Source: Actinomycetota bacterium
GTDB taxonomy: Bacteria > Actinomycetota > Actinomycetes > Nanopelagicales > Nanopelagicaceae
Assembly (NCBI GenBank): GCA_009702245.1
Contig: WLIL01000002.1
Span: forward strand, 1 to 44,073
Direction of reading: 5' to 3'
DNA length: 44,073 nt
Shown: positions 36,510 through 44,073 of the stretch, in pieces
Layout of the letters: every line of letters begins with the position of its first letter
Position numbering within the stretch: position 1 is the first letter of the stretch
Made by a program: the position numbers and the translations under genes
The notes under the pieces: model-generated
The model's database searches: none
What the model was told of the DNA's origin: nothing
The model's input: the letters and a program-made list of their open reading frames with translations, nothing else

Positions 36510-38556
36510 GAAATTCCACTTGCAGTAGTAAGAGGTTTTCGGCGACCTCTTCTTGTGGTGTCATGTGTGTGACATTGCTCAGCATCAATGTTTCGTGTGG
36601 TCTTCCGGCCGCTAGTAAGTGTGATGAAAGTTGGAGCGAGTGAGCCACTACAACGTTATCGTCGGCTAGTCCGTGAATGATCATCAAAGGGCGAGAGAGT
36701 TTGTGCGCTCGCGGATAAAGTGAGCTGATCTCGTAACCTGCTTCTTCGCCAGTCGTTCCCAAGTAGCGCTCTGTGTAAAAAGTGTCGTAGAGCCGAAAGT
36801 CACCCACCGGCGCCCCGGCAATAGCGGCCGCAAAAGTTGCAGGGGCGTCCATGACGGCAAGGGCTGCGAGGTAACCACCGAAGGACCACCCACGGATGGC
36901 CACGCGGGCAGGGTCGATGAGACCGGGGCGCGATGCAATCAACGCCTCAACAGCAGCGACTTGATCTTGCAGCGGAATAGTCGCTAGATCGCCAGAGATT
37001 GCTTTCTCCCACTCTGGGCCACGATGTGGGGTGCCTCGGCCGTCAGCGATTAATACCGCGAATCCTTGATTGGCAAACCATTGAGCTTCGGCATAAGCGT
37101 TCTTTGCGGCGACCACCCGAAGCGCGTGCGGACCACCGTAAGGATCGACAAGAAGCGGAAGGTTGGCGCGCGCGCCACTTTCTGGGAGAAGCAAGGCTGC
37201 GCGTAATTCGTCTTTTCCAAGGCGAATGAACTCGGGCGTAGCATCATGGCTAGGCGTCCAGGCGTGTGACTGGATCTCCCACTGCTTCCCATCACGATGT
37301 ATCTCTGTCTTCACGCCGTACTCATCTAGTGAACGCGATGAGATCACTAACGTGTGGTTGCGCGCTCTACCTGAATGCATGCCACCTACAGGTGAGAGCT
37401 GATCTAATTCGCCACCGAATCCATACCACCACAAGTGGCTCTCCGTTGGCTCAAAAGTTCCAGTGAATGTGATGCCGAAACGATCGACATCTACTACGCC
37501 GGTCACTTGCAGACTATCTGGCGTCACTTGTCGTCCATTAATTGTGAGCACACGAGTCTCACTTTCATCGTGGGCAAGGAGGAGTTCTCCTGAAGGCAAC
37601 CAAGTGGGCACACCGGGAGTTATCTCGACCCAATGTTCGTCGCGCTGCGTGGCAAGTTCTGTTAAATCACCTGTGTGAATGTCTAAGGCAAATACCGCTG
37701 CAGTGCGCTGGCTGCGATCCATGCAGTAGAGGAGCGGTGGACCATATTGATTCCAATCAACTTCCACGAGATATTCAAATCCCGCAGGAAGAGCAATCTG
37801 ACGAGAGATATCGCCATCGCACGTCATGAGCATCAGTGAAACGACGGCATTTGCCGTTCCTACTTTGGGGTACTTGATCGCACGCGGGGTTTGCTCTGGA
37901 TGTGCTGGGTCGCTGATGTGCCATGTGAGAACTTCGGATTCATCGGTTGACTGTACGAGGATCAGTCGTGAATCTGGTGACCACCAAAATCCACGGTATC
38001 TATTCATCTCTTCGCTGGCTACAAATTCAGCTTGTCCAAAGCTCTTTCCCGAATCAGCGTGAGTAAAAGTTTCCTTTCCTTCACTGACTTGCGCTATCCG
38101 AAAACTTCCGTCAACAGCGGCGTATCCGATCCGAGATCCGTCTGGAGATGGTCTTGGATCAATAGCGGCGACTGGATGAGAAATTGATTTCACTTTTCCA
38201 CTTACCAAATCAGCGACACGTATCTCACCCGATTCGGTGTAAACCGCGATTCGGTGATCCCCATCGGTGGTGTAGGAAGTGATGCCACCGCTACTTTCAC
38301 GAAGACGCTCTCTGCGGGCTTTCTCTTGGATGGAAAGTTCTTCACTCTCTTCGCTTTCAACCACTCGTCGTGAAAGTCCAGTGGTGGTGTCGAATGCCCA
38401 AAGCTCGTTACGCCGATCATCACCGCTGGGGGAGCGGAGGAAGGTGAGCCTTGTGCCATCTGGGGAGATGGCGAAAGAGCGAGGGACACCCATCGAAAAT
38501 CGGAGAGTGCGGGCGTAGAGGCGGGGAAAAGTTGCGCCGTCGGCAGGAGTACTCAT
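36478..38556 (-). CDS. S9 family peptidase, dipeptidyl-peptidase IV type
   Basis: A 692-aa prolyl-oligopeptidase-family serine peptidase. The N-terminal beta-propeller (DPPIV_N) contains the double-Glu element ASEEMNRYRGFWWSPDS, which binds the substrate N-terminus in DPP IV. The C-terminal alpha/beta hydrolase domain has nucleophile S558 (GWSFGG), Asp near 632-633 (GLADDN) and His 664 (VTHM). No signal peptide, so probably cytoplasmic. ATG 38556 lacks a Shine-Dalgarno; TAATCT ends six bases upstream. Diverges from mshB. Confidence 0.92.
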   Translation of the reverse strand: MSTPADGATFPRLYARTLRFSMGVPRSFAISPDGTRLTFLRSPSGDDRRNELWAFDTTTGLSRRVVESEESEELSIQEKARRERLRESSGGITSYTTDGDHRIAVYTESGEIRVADLVSGKVKSISHPVAAIDPRPSPDGSRIGYAAVDGSFRIAQVSEGKETFTHADSGKSFGQAEFVASEEMNRYRGFWWSPDSRLILVQSTDESEVLTWHISDPAHPEQTPRAIKYPKVGTANAVVSLMLMTCDGDISRQIALPAGFEYLVEVDWNQYGPPLLYCMDRSQRTAAVFALDIHTGDLTELATQRDEHWVEITPGVPTWLPSGELLLAHDESETRVLTINGRQVTPDSLQVTGVVDVDRFGITFTGTFEPTESHLWWYGFGGELDQLSPVGGMHSGRARNHTLVISSRSLDEYGVKTEIHRDGKQWEIQSHAWTPSHDATPEFIRLGKDELRAALLLPESGARANLPLLVDPYGGPHALRVVAAKNAYAEAQWFANQGFAVLIADGRGTPHRGPEWEKAISGDLATIPLQDQVAAVEALIASRPGLIDPARVAIRGWSFGGYLAALAVMDAPATFAAAIAGAPVGDFRLYDTFYTERYLGTTGEEAGYEISSLYPRAHKLSRPLMIIHGLADDNVVVAHSLQLSSHLLAAGRPHETLMLSNVTHMTPQEEVAENLLLLQVEFLKRHLQVTAK

Positions 38557-38568
38557 CCCGGAAGATTA
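38554..38568 (-). promoter_or_regulatory. Candidate leaderless promoter of the S9 peptidase
   Basis: On the minus strand TAATCT (38568-38563) is followed by six bases and ATG. There is no Shine-Dalgarno. It lies back to back with the mshB -10 in a 46-bp gap. Confidence 0.45.
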
Positions 38569-38590
38569 GCGACTCTTCTTGCCTAACCAA

Positions 38591-38605
38591 TACTCTGTGT
38601 TCATG
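38591..38605 (+). promoter_or_regulatory. Candidate leaderless promoter of mshB
   Basis: TACTCTGTGTTCATG: TACTCT ends six bases before the ATG with no Shine-Dalgarno. Nearly identical to the ispH start region. Confidence 0.5.
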
Positions 38606-39463
38606 GCGCCTGCTAAAAGACTCCTCTTGGTTCACGCTCACCCAGATGACGAGAGCATAAATAATGGGGCAACCATGGCTGCTTATGTAGCGGCTGGGGC
38701 CGGGGTGACCCTGGTGACCTGCACTCGAGGCGAAGAGGGCGAAGTCCTTGTGCCTGCCCTTTCCCATCTAGCGAGCCATGAAAAAGACGAATTAGGAACG
38801 CATCGCGAGGTGGAGTTGGCCAATGCGATGGCCGAATTGGGAGTGCGGGATCATCGATTTCTTGGTGCCCCAGCAAAGCGGTGGCGCGATAGTGGGATGA
38901 TGGAGACTCCTCCCAATGAACGCTCAGATAACTTTTGGAAAGCTGACTTCGACGAGGTGGTGGGAGAGTTGGTGGCGGTCATCGAAGAGATTCGTCCACA
39001 AGTTGTCATTACGTACGACGAGTTTGGCGGATATGGCCATCCGGATCATATTCAGGCACATCGCATCACCATGGCAGCCGTTGGCCTCGCAAGATGGAAA
39101 GTTTCAAAGGTGTACTGGAACGTGATGCCACGTTCTGTTCTCAAAGTTGCTATGGACGCAATGAAGGAGCAAGGTTCAGATTTCTTTGGCGCGGAAAATA
39201 TCGAAGATGTGCCATTTGCTAAGCCTGATGAATTGGTAACAGCCGTGGTAAATGGCGAGGCATATGTCGATGCCAAAATGAATGCCCTTAAGGCGCACGA
39301 AACCCAGATAACGGTAGATGGCCCATTTTTTGCGCTCTCCAATATGTTGGGTCAAGGCGTCTTTGGTAAGGAGTATTACCAGTTGGTACAGGGTGTGGCC
39401 GCGGAACCATTCGACGAGAACGGTCGAGAGACTGAGCTTTTCTCGGGTGTGAGTCTTGATTAA
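38603..39463 (+). CDS. mshB: MshB: GlcNAc-inositol deacetylase (mycothiol synthesis)
   Basis: PIG-L zinc deacetylase that converts GlcNAc-Ins to GlcN-Ins, the second stage of mycothiol synthesis. HAHPDDES gives Zn ligands H13 and D16 and base D15; the third Zn ligand fits H149 in YGHPDHI. TCTRGEEGEVLV and EIRPQVVITYDEFGG are typical. I chose ATG 38603 (286 aa); an in-frame start at 38579 is upstream of the promoter-like element. Family members include Mca, so MshB versus Mca is assigned by context and the shorter insert; the other PIG-L gene here matches Mca better. Confidence 0.88.
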   Translation: MAPAKRLLLVHAHPDDESINNGATMAAYVAAGAGVTLVTCTRGEEGEVLVPALSHLASHEKDELGTHREVELANAMAELGVRDHRFLGAPAKRWRDSGMMETPPNERSDNFWKADFDEVVGELVAVIEEIRPQVVITYDEFGGYGHPDHIQAHRITMAAVGLARWKVSKVYWNVMPRSVLKVAMDAMKEQGSDFFGAENIEDVPFAKPDELVTAVVNGEAYVDAKMNALKAHETQITVDGPFFALSNMLGQGVFGKEYYQLVQGVAAEPFDENGRETELFSGVSLD

Positions 39464-39788
39464 ACGTGTTCAAAACTATCTCGCAGGGCTTGTCTTCGGA
39501 ATCGCCGCCGGAGCCTTACTCATACTTACGCACAATGCCTATCCGCCGATCGGCATACTCCTCACTTTGTTGGGTTTCCTTTCGCTCTCGATTGTGGTGA
39601 GGGGGTACTTAAAATCTCGTAGTACCTATGTCTGCTACCTCTTGGGTGTGGTGGGGCTCATCTATCTGGCAGCAACTCCGCGCGCGTCTGAGTTCCTGAT
39701 ACAGGGAAATATCCAAGGGTATCTACTAATCTTGGGTGGTCCGCTAGTCGCCATATTTCCTCTAATCAAGAGAGTACCCACCACATAA
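39456..39788 (+). CDS. Small integral membrane protein (Rv1171-like position)
   Basis: A 110-aa protein with about four membrane helices (LAGLVFGIAAGALLILTH, IGILLTLLGFLSLSIVV, CYLLGVVGLIYLAA, YLLILGGPLVAIFPL). It starts at TTG 39456, overlapping the mshB stop by eight bases, so it is translationally coupled. A small membrane protein directly after mshB is also found in mycobacteria (Rv1171); homology is suggested by position and layout only. Function unknown. Confidence 0.7.
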   Translation: MIKRVQNYLAGLVFGIAAGALLILTHNAYPPIGILLTLLGFLSLSIVVRGYLKSRSTYVCYLLGVVGLIYLAATPRASEFLIQGNIQGYLLILGGPLVAIFPLIKRVPTT

Positions 39789-39790
39789 AC

Positions 39791-41614
39791 ATGTCTCGTC
39801 GCTTAGTGATTCTGATTGGCGCTGGCGTGGGCGCACTAGTACTCCTATGGGTAGGTGGTTGGCTCTTAGTTGGCGGCGACATTCCTCGGAACACGATCGT
39901 TCGTTCTCATGACTTATCTGGCGATCTCAATGTTGGTGGCATGTCGCGTGAGCAGGTATCGAAGCTAGTCAAACGCGATGTCACTCAGATGGCGAAGTCA
40001 AGGGTGGTAGTAGATGTTGATGGACGCGTCTTCAAGCGGAAATACTCGGATCTTGGAATATTTCTCGATGCAGAAGCCACTGTCAATCAAATCAAATCAA
40101 GAAGCTCAAACCCCATCACGATCGTTCAGGCGCTCACAGGTGGTCTCGCCTACGACCCGGTTTATACCTTTAGCGAAAGCACATTAACGCGAGCGATTTC
40201 CGATATTGCTGCACAAACAGATCTGGCGCCCACAGAGGGAGACGTCGTCTTCTCTGGGGTGCGACCGGTGGCTGTTGCTGCGGCTGCAGGACACGCACTC
40301 GACATCGAGGCAGCAGTAAAGACAGTGCGCTCCCGCTGGAATGAGTCGCGGATCTTCAGATTTAAGTCACCGTTGATTGCTCCACAAGTAACAACAAAAG
40401 AAGCCCAAAGCGCCCTTCCTTTAGCAAAGAACGCGGTGAGCGGAACTGTGCTTCTCAAGGTGGACGGCCATGATGTTAACCTTAAAGCTTCTGACATTGC
40501 CTACGCCCTAGATTTTGCAAATGATGGATCCGGAAATCTCGTACCTATATTTTCAAGTGAGTTACTGACTCAAGTTTTAGGTTTGAAATGGACCAAGTGG
40601 GTGACTCCGCCATTGAATGCAAAATTCTCAGCAGTGGGTGGAGTTCCTAAGTTGCAACCAAGTGCTCCAGGACACGCGGTGTCAGATGAGGAACTGACAT
40701 CAGCATTACTCCCAGCGATAAGAGCGGTGGGCACTTCTCGCGTGGCGAGCGTGCAGACTTCTCTAGTCGAGCCAAGGGTGACCACTGAGATGGCCGGCGG
40801 TCTTGGAATTACCGAAGTTATTTCAACTTTCACCACGAAGTTCCCACCGGCTGCGTATCGCATTCAAAATATTCATCGTGCGGCGGATCTCATTGACGGC
40901 ACCATTCTCAAGCCAGGTGAAATATTTAGCCTGAACAAGGTTGTGGGAGAGCGCACGGCGGCTAATGGCTTTGCTGAAGGAATCATTATTAATCAAGGTC
41001 GCTTTGAAAAAGACTTTGGTGGCGGCGTCTCGCAAGTTGCTACTACTACGTGGAACGCGGCTTGGTTCTCAGGTATAGATCTCGTGGCGCACATGGCCCA
41101 CTCGTTCTACATTTCTCGCTATCCGGCGGGCCGGGAATCAACAGTGGCATGGCCTAAGGTCGATATGCGATTTAGAAATAATTTTGATACTCCCGTCATG
41201 GTCGATACCTCCTATACCAACTCATCTTTAACGGTCTCCATTTATGGGAAGAAAAAATATGAGGTCGAAACAATCACTGGCCCTTATCGCAATATTAAGG
41301 AGTTTGAAATTCTCGATGATGACTCACCAACGTGTATTCATCAAGACGGAGTTCAGGGTTTCGACATTACAGTGACTCGAGTGGTGAAACTCAACGGTCT
41401 TGAGGTAAAACGTGAGCCGTTCAACACTCACTACATTCCTGAGGACAGAATTACTTGCACTAATCCCGAAGCGGTCTTCGGAAATCCCACACCTCCTAAA
41501 CCAAAAATAAAGGCGACTCCCAAACCCACAGCCACCCCCGCAGCCACGCCCTCACCGACTCCCACAGCCTCTGCTATGCCTACTGGGAGCGCCACTCCCA
41601 CGCCTGTCCCGTAG
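39791..41614 (+). CDS. VanW/YoaR-like cell-envelope protein
   Basis: A 607-aa protein anchored by one N-terminal helix (LVILIGAGVGALVLLWVGGWLL) with the rest outside the cell. Two peptidoglycan-binding_4-like segments (roughly 60-180 and 220-330) precede a VanW domain from about 370 to 500 (LKPGEIFSLNKVVGERTAANGF, FGGGVSQVATTTWNAAWFSG). The last ~50 residues are a Pro/Thr/Ala-rich tail, probably wall-spanning. VanW-domain function is unknown; a wall role is inferred. It lies two bases after the previous gene. The 3' end overlaps the convergent cysS by 35 bp. Confidence 0.88.
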   Translation: MSRRLVILIGAGVGALVLLWVGGWLLVGGDIPRNTIVRSHDLSGDLNVGGMSREQVSKLVKRDVTQMAKSRVVVDVDGRVFKRKYSDLGIFLDAEATVNQIKSRSSNPITIVQALTGGLAYDPVYTFSESTLTRAISDIAAQTDLAPTEGDVVFSGVRPVAVAAAAGHALDIEAAVKTVRSRWNESRIFRFKSPLIAPQVTTKEAQSALPLAKNAVSGTVLLKVDGHDVNLKASDIAYALDFANDGSGNLVPIFSSELLTQVLGLKWTKWVTPPLNAKFSAVGGVPKLQPSAPGHAVSDEELTSALLPAIRAVGTSRVASVQTSLVEPRVTTEMAGGLGITEVISTFTTKFPPAAYRIQNIHRAADLIDGTILKPGEIFSLNKVVGERTAANGFAEGIIINQGRFEKDFGGGVSQVATTTWNAAWFSGIDLVAHMAHSFYISRYPAGRESTVAWPKVDMRFRNNFDTPVMVDTSYTNSSLTVSIYGKKKYEVETITGPYRNIKEFEILDDDSPTCIHQDGVQGFDITVTRVVKLNGLEVKREPFNTHYIPEDRITCTNPEAVFGNPTPPKPKIKATPKPTATPAATPSPTPTASAMPTGSATPTPVP

Positions 41615-42974
41615 CGGTGTCTCGTACTTCAACACCCAGATGAGCAAGAGCCTCACGCAATTGATCTGACTGCTTCCACTCGCCGCGGCCGCGTGCATCC
41701 TCTCGTTGCTGTAGCAGCTCATTGATCTCAGCGGAGCTTTCTCTGGATTCAAGGCGAGTGAGGTCGAGGCCGAGGAATTGATCAAAGTAATCAAAGAGAA
41801 TTGCCCGCTGGTCTAATGGCAGAGCGTCGTCCTTCTCGATCTTCCTCAGAAACTGAATGAGGGCGGGGGAGTTGAGGTCTTCTTGTAACAGCGCCAGACC
41901 TTGTTCTCTGGCTTGACTTGTCTCAGGTGTCATCACACCTTCCGGATTTCGCCAAGTCGTGAGTTGCGAGCGCCATCGTGCAATCGTTTTATGTGCTGCG
42001 GCAATCGCGGCCCAAGAAAGATCGAGTTGGGTGCGATATCGGGATTCTAGAAATGAGAGCCGGAGTGCGAGTGGGTCGAAACCTCGAGCAATCAAATCGC
42101 TTACGAGTACCACATTCCCGCTGCTCTTAGACATCTTTCGACCTTCAAAAAGCAGGTGTTCGCCATGCACCCAATGCTGGACTACTTCGCGGCCCGCAAC
42201 AGAGTCACTTTGAGCGCGCTCATCTTCGTGATGTGGAAAACGCAGATCTATCCCACCTAGATGTACGTCTATTGACTCTCCCAAATGTTCAAGCGACATG
42301 GCCGAGCACTCGATATGCCATCCCGGGAAACCATTTCCCCAAGGGGAAGGCCAAGTCATCGCGCGATCAGTGCCAGCGTTTTTCCAGAGCGCCCAATCTG
42401 CGTGGAAGCGCTTGGCTTCGCCACCCTTACCTTCAAGCCGGTGCCCGGGCTTTAAGTGATCGAGTGAGTTTCCGCTTATGGCACCGTATGTAGGAAATGA
42501 TTTCGCATCGAAGAAGAGCGAGCCGTCAGTGCCTACGTAGGCGTGACCTGCTACCTCAAGTTTCTGGCAGATGTCGATGATCAATTGGATAGATTCGCTA
42601 GCTCGTGGATATACGTCGGCGGGAAGCACGTTGAGCGCTTTTAGATCTTTGTGAAATGCCTCTTCGTAAAAGCGTGCGATGGCAAATGGGTCTTTGCCCT
42701 CCAATTTTGCCTGCTCCAAAATCTTGTCTTCTCCTTGCGCATCAATCTGGGTATCGTCAACTAGGTGACCCACGTCTGTAATATTTTGAATAACGTTGGT
42801 CTTCCAGCCGTTGAGATGTGCAAGTCGGGTAATGAGATCAAGTAAGAGAAATGTACGCAGATTACCAACGTGTGCGTAGCGATAGACCGTGGGTCCACAA
42901 GCGTAAATTTTCAGCACGTCGCCGGCAGGGGTCACGGAAAGGACTTCTCGGGCTCTTGTGTCGTAAAGGCGCAC
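41580..42974 (-). CDS. cysS: Cysteinyl-tRNA synthetase
   Basis: Class I synthetase charging tRNA-Cys, 464 aa. YACGPTVYRYAHVGNLRTF includes the Zn ligand C26 and the HIGH-like HVGN; WHIECSAM and FPHHEDERAQS supply the other Zn-site residues; KMSKSSGNV is the KMSKS loop. The paralogue MshC (mycothiol ligase) is excluded because its CGITPY signature is absent and the C-terminal tRNA-binding part (QQREDARGRGEWKQSDQLREAL) is present. The last 11 codons overlap the VanW-protein gene. Confidence 0.93.
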   Translation of the reverse strand: MRLYDTRAREVLSVTPAGDVLKIYACGPTVYRYAHVGNLRTFLLLDLITRLAHLNGWKTNVIQNITDVGHLVDDTQIDAQGEDKILEQAKLEGKDPFAIARFYEEAFHKDLKALNVLPADVYPRASESIQLIIDICQKLEVAGHAYVGTDGSLFFDAKSFPTYGAISGNSLDHLKPGHRLEGKGGEAKRFHADWALWKNAGTDRAMTWPSPWGNGFPGWHIECSAMSLEHLGESIDVHLGGIDLRFPHHEDERAQSDSVAGREVVQHWVHGEHLLFEGRKMSKSSGNVVLVSDLIARGFDPLALRLSFLESRYRTQLDLSWAAIAAAHKTIARWRSQLTTWRNPEGVMTPETSQAREQGLALLQEDLNSPALIQFLRKIEKDDALPLDQRAILFDYFDQFLGLDLTRLESRESSAEINELLQQREDARGRGEWKQSDQLREALAHLGVEVRDTATGQAWEWRSQ

Positions 42975-42997
42975 GTTATTAATGTATCTAAAGGTTC

Positions 42998-43951
42998 CTA
43001 CTCGCGCGAAAGATAGATGTTTCGATGGTGCTGGGTGAATCCCAAGCTTTTATACAGCTCAATTGCAGGGTGGTTATTGCAATCTACCTGGAGGAACATA
43101 AAGGGATATCCACGCTCGTTCGCACTGTTTATCGCGCATTCACCAAGGGCCCGGGCGATGCCCTGACGTCTAAAATCGGGATTGACTCGTACCGCTCCCA
43201 GCGCGCTCCAACTCTGCGCAAATCCTATGCGGGCAATACCTACTACCTCTTCTGATTTGGAATAACTCAGAAAGAGCGGATTACCACTGCGGAGTACCTG
43301 CTCTCCTTGACTACCCAATTCTCGACCATGCGCAGTGATCCACCGAGCGGATGGAGTTGTCGCGCTTTGAATTTCGGTAAAGGAATTTTTTGTGACGATC
43401 TTGTCGCGCGATATGCGCACCATTACGGAGAGATCGAGATGGGATTTCCAGCCACGCTCATACAAGGAAGACGCTAAGCCATCGAAAAGAGGTAGTGGCA
43501 GCGAGATGATGGTGGGTAAGGATCGGGATTGGTAAAACCGATCTGCTTCGGCAATGTCGTCGTCGAGTGAATTCTCATCCCAGAGGGTGCTCTCCCAAGG
43601 TGGCACACACGGCACCATGGAATTGGCACGACGGGTGTAACCTCCAGCGGCCCGCAAAAGCCAGCGAGCCGTCCGCAAGTGCTCAGGGCCACTCCACAAT
43701 TCACTACTCGCTAATTCAATCTCAAGGACGCGTTGTGACGCGGGCGTTCCAGTTCCCCGGGGGGCAAGTACTACTCGCCACGCAACAACCTTGGATGGAT
43801 CAAATGATTTAAGGCCGGTTTTGGTCTCCAGTTGTCCAGTGGGCAAAAGGATGCCCACGAAATCTTCAGTGTGACCTTCCTCGCTTTCGATCCGAACGGA
43901 GAGGCGTTCGCCCACGTGGCTCAAGAGGTCGTTCGCCCTTTGTTCTGGCAT
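42998..43951 (-). CDS. GNAT N-acetyltransferase with N-terminal SH3-like domain
   Basis: A 317-aa protein. Residues ~1-65 look like a small barrel (ERLSVRIESEEGHTEDFVGILL, then SFDPSKVVAWRVV), similar in layout to Rv0428c-type acetyltransferases. The C-terminal GNAT domain has the acetyl-CoA loop RRQGIARALGECAI and LQVDCNNHPAIELYKSLGF. Substrate unknown. ATG 43951 is chosen because AGAGGG lies upstream and a longer frame to 43990 lacks support. It precedes fdxA divergently, an arrangement also seen in other actinobacteria. Confidence 0.85.
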   Translation of the reverse strand: MPEQRANDLLSHVGERLSVRIESEEGHTEDFVGILLPTGQLETKTGLKSFDPSKVVAWRVVLAPRGTGTPASQRVLEIELASSELWSGPEHLRTARWLLRAAGGYTRRANSMVPCVPPWESTLWDENSLDDDIAEADRFYQSRSLPTIISLPLPLFDGLASSLYERGWKSHLDLSVMVRISRDKIVTKNSFTEIQSATTPSARWITAHGRELGSQGEQVLRSGNPLFLSYSKSEEVVGIARIGFAQSWSALGAVRVNPDFRRQGIARALGECAINSANERGYPFMFLQVDCNNHPAIELYKSLGFTQHHRNIYLSRE

Positions 43952-44022
43952 GGCACTCACCCTCTCCGCTCCCGATTTCCTCCTCCACATACTAGGCTTG
44001 GCTCGAACGAAATGGAGAGACT

Positions 44023-44073
44023 ATGACTTACGTGATCGCCCAACCTTGTGTTGACCTCAAAGACAAGGCGTGC
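44023..44073 (+). CDS. fdxA: Ferredoxin, 7Fe type (start only; runs off the window)
   Basis: ATG 44023 follows GGAGAG and encodes MTYVIAQPCVDLKDKAC before the window ends. This matches the highly conserved N-terminus of actinobacterial FdxA/FdxC ferredoxins, including the first cluster cysteines. They shuttle electrons to cytochromes P450 and other reductases. Position next to a GNAT gene is typical. Confidence 0.9.
   Translation, partial: MTYVIAQPCVDLKDKAC

Noticed and set aside
41580-42974. MshC (mycothiol ligase) instead of CysS
   Set aside because: The signature is YACGPTVY and the C-terminal tRNA-binding region is present; MshC has a CGITPY motif and is shorter.

Overview
The window looks like a streamlined actinobacterial (Actinomycetota) chromosome of moderate GC by eye. 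Evidence: two mycothiol enzymes (Mca, MshB), actinobacterial small families (DUF501, DUF4307, DUF3817, DUF6542, a 55-aa Rv1083-like membrane protein), PIN-PhoH2, family-5 uracil-DNA glycosylase and a 7Fe-type ferredoxin start. Gene order follows, from memory, the Mycobacterium tuberculosis series glmU/prs/rplY/pth/mfd/mazG/eno/ftsB/DUF501/ppx (Rv1014c-Rv1026), greA/DUF4307/mca/uppS/phoH2/fum/glpX/ispH/DUF6542/ychF (Rv1080c-Rv1112) and typA/mshB/fdx (Rv1165-Rv1177). I cannot fix the genus. No insertion sequence, prophage, CRISPR array or origin was seen.

Layout. 1-3610 (minus): maturation genes for a CO-dehydrogenase/xanthine-dehydrogenase-type molybdoenzyme (XdhC/CoxF, an unknown 86-aa protein, CoxD-like AAA+, CoxE-like VWA, then a partial unknown gene); no structural subunits are in view. 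3706-16209 (plus): tRNA-Gln, then a long housekeeping run from glmU to the uracil-DNA glycosylase. 16231-17084: tRNA-Leu(UAA) with a short variable loop and a Bax-inhibitor-1-like membrane protein. 17064-20978 (minus): marR, a DHA2 exporter, a DHA1 transporter and msrA in one tight operon. 21014-24766: greA and DUF4307 (minus), diverging from mca (frameshifted in this sequence), a 55-aa membrane protein, SURF1, DUF3817 and a cis-prenyltransferase. 24860-29652: phoH2, a terminator, a secreted lytic transglycosylase-like protein, then fumarase and glpX on the minus strand. 29728-32606: molybdate-type TOBE regulator with modB but no modA or modC, ispH and DUF554. 32607-36509: DUF6542, ychF, typA and a Nudix gene without an ordinary start codon. 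36478-44073: S9 peptidase diverging from mshB, a small membrane protein, a VanW-domain protein, cysS, a GNAT protein and the start of fdxA.

How it fits together: most genes are core information processing, envelope and redox functions. Two themes recur. One is molybdoenzyme support (CoxD/E/F-like proteins, TOBE regulator, ModB). The other is thiol/oxidant defence (MshB, Mca, MsrA next to a two-cysteine MarR). Genome compaction is strong: several convergent pairs overlap at their 3' ends, and at least six genes have a -10-like hexamer only 5-7 nt before the start codon and no Shine-Dalgarno, which suggests leaderless transcripts.

The observations most worth checking are the mca frameshift at a G7 run, the class I tRNA-Leu(UAA), the Nudix gene lacking a canonical start, the orphan ModB, and the palindromes placed over the promoters of marR, the TOBE regulator and the cox-type cluster. 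I did not find a clearly new multi-gene system.
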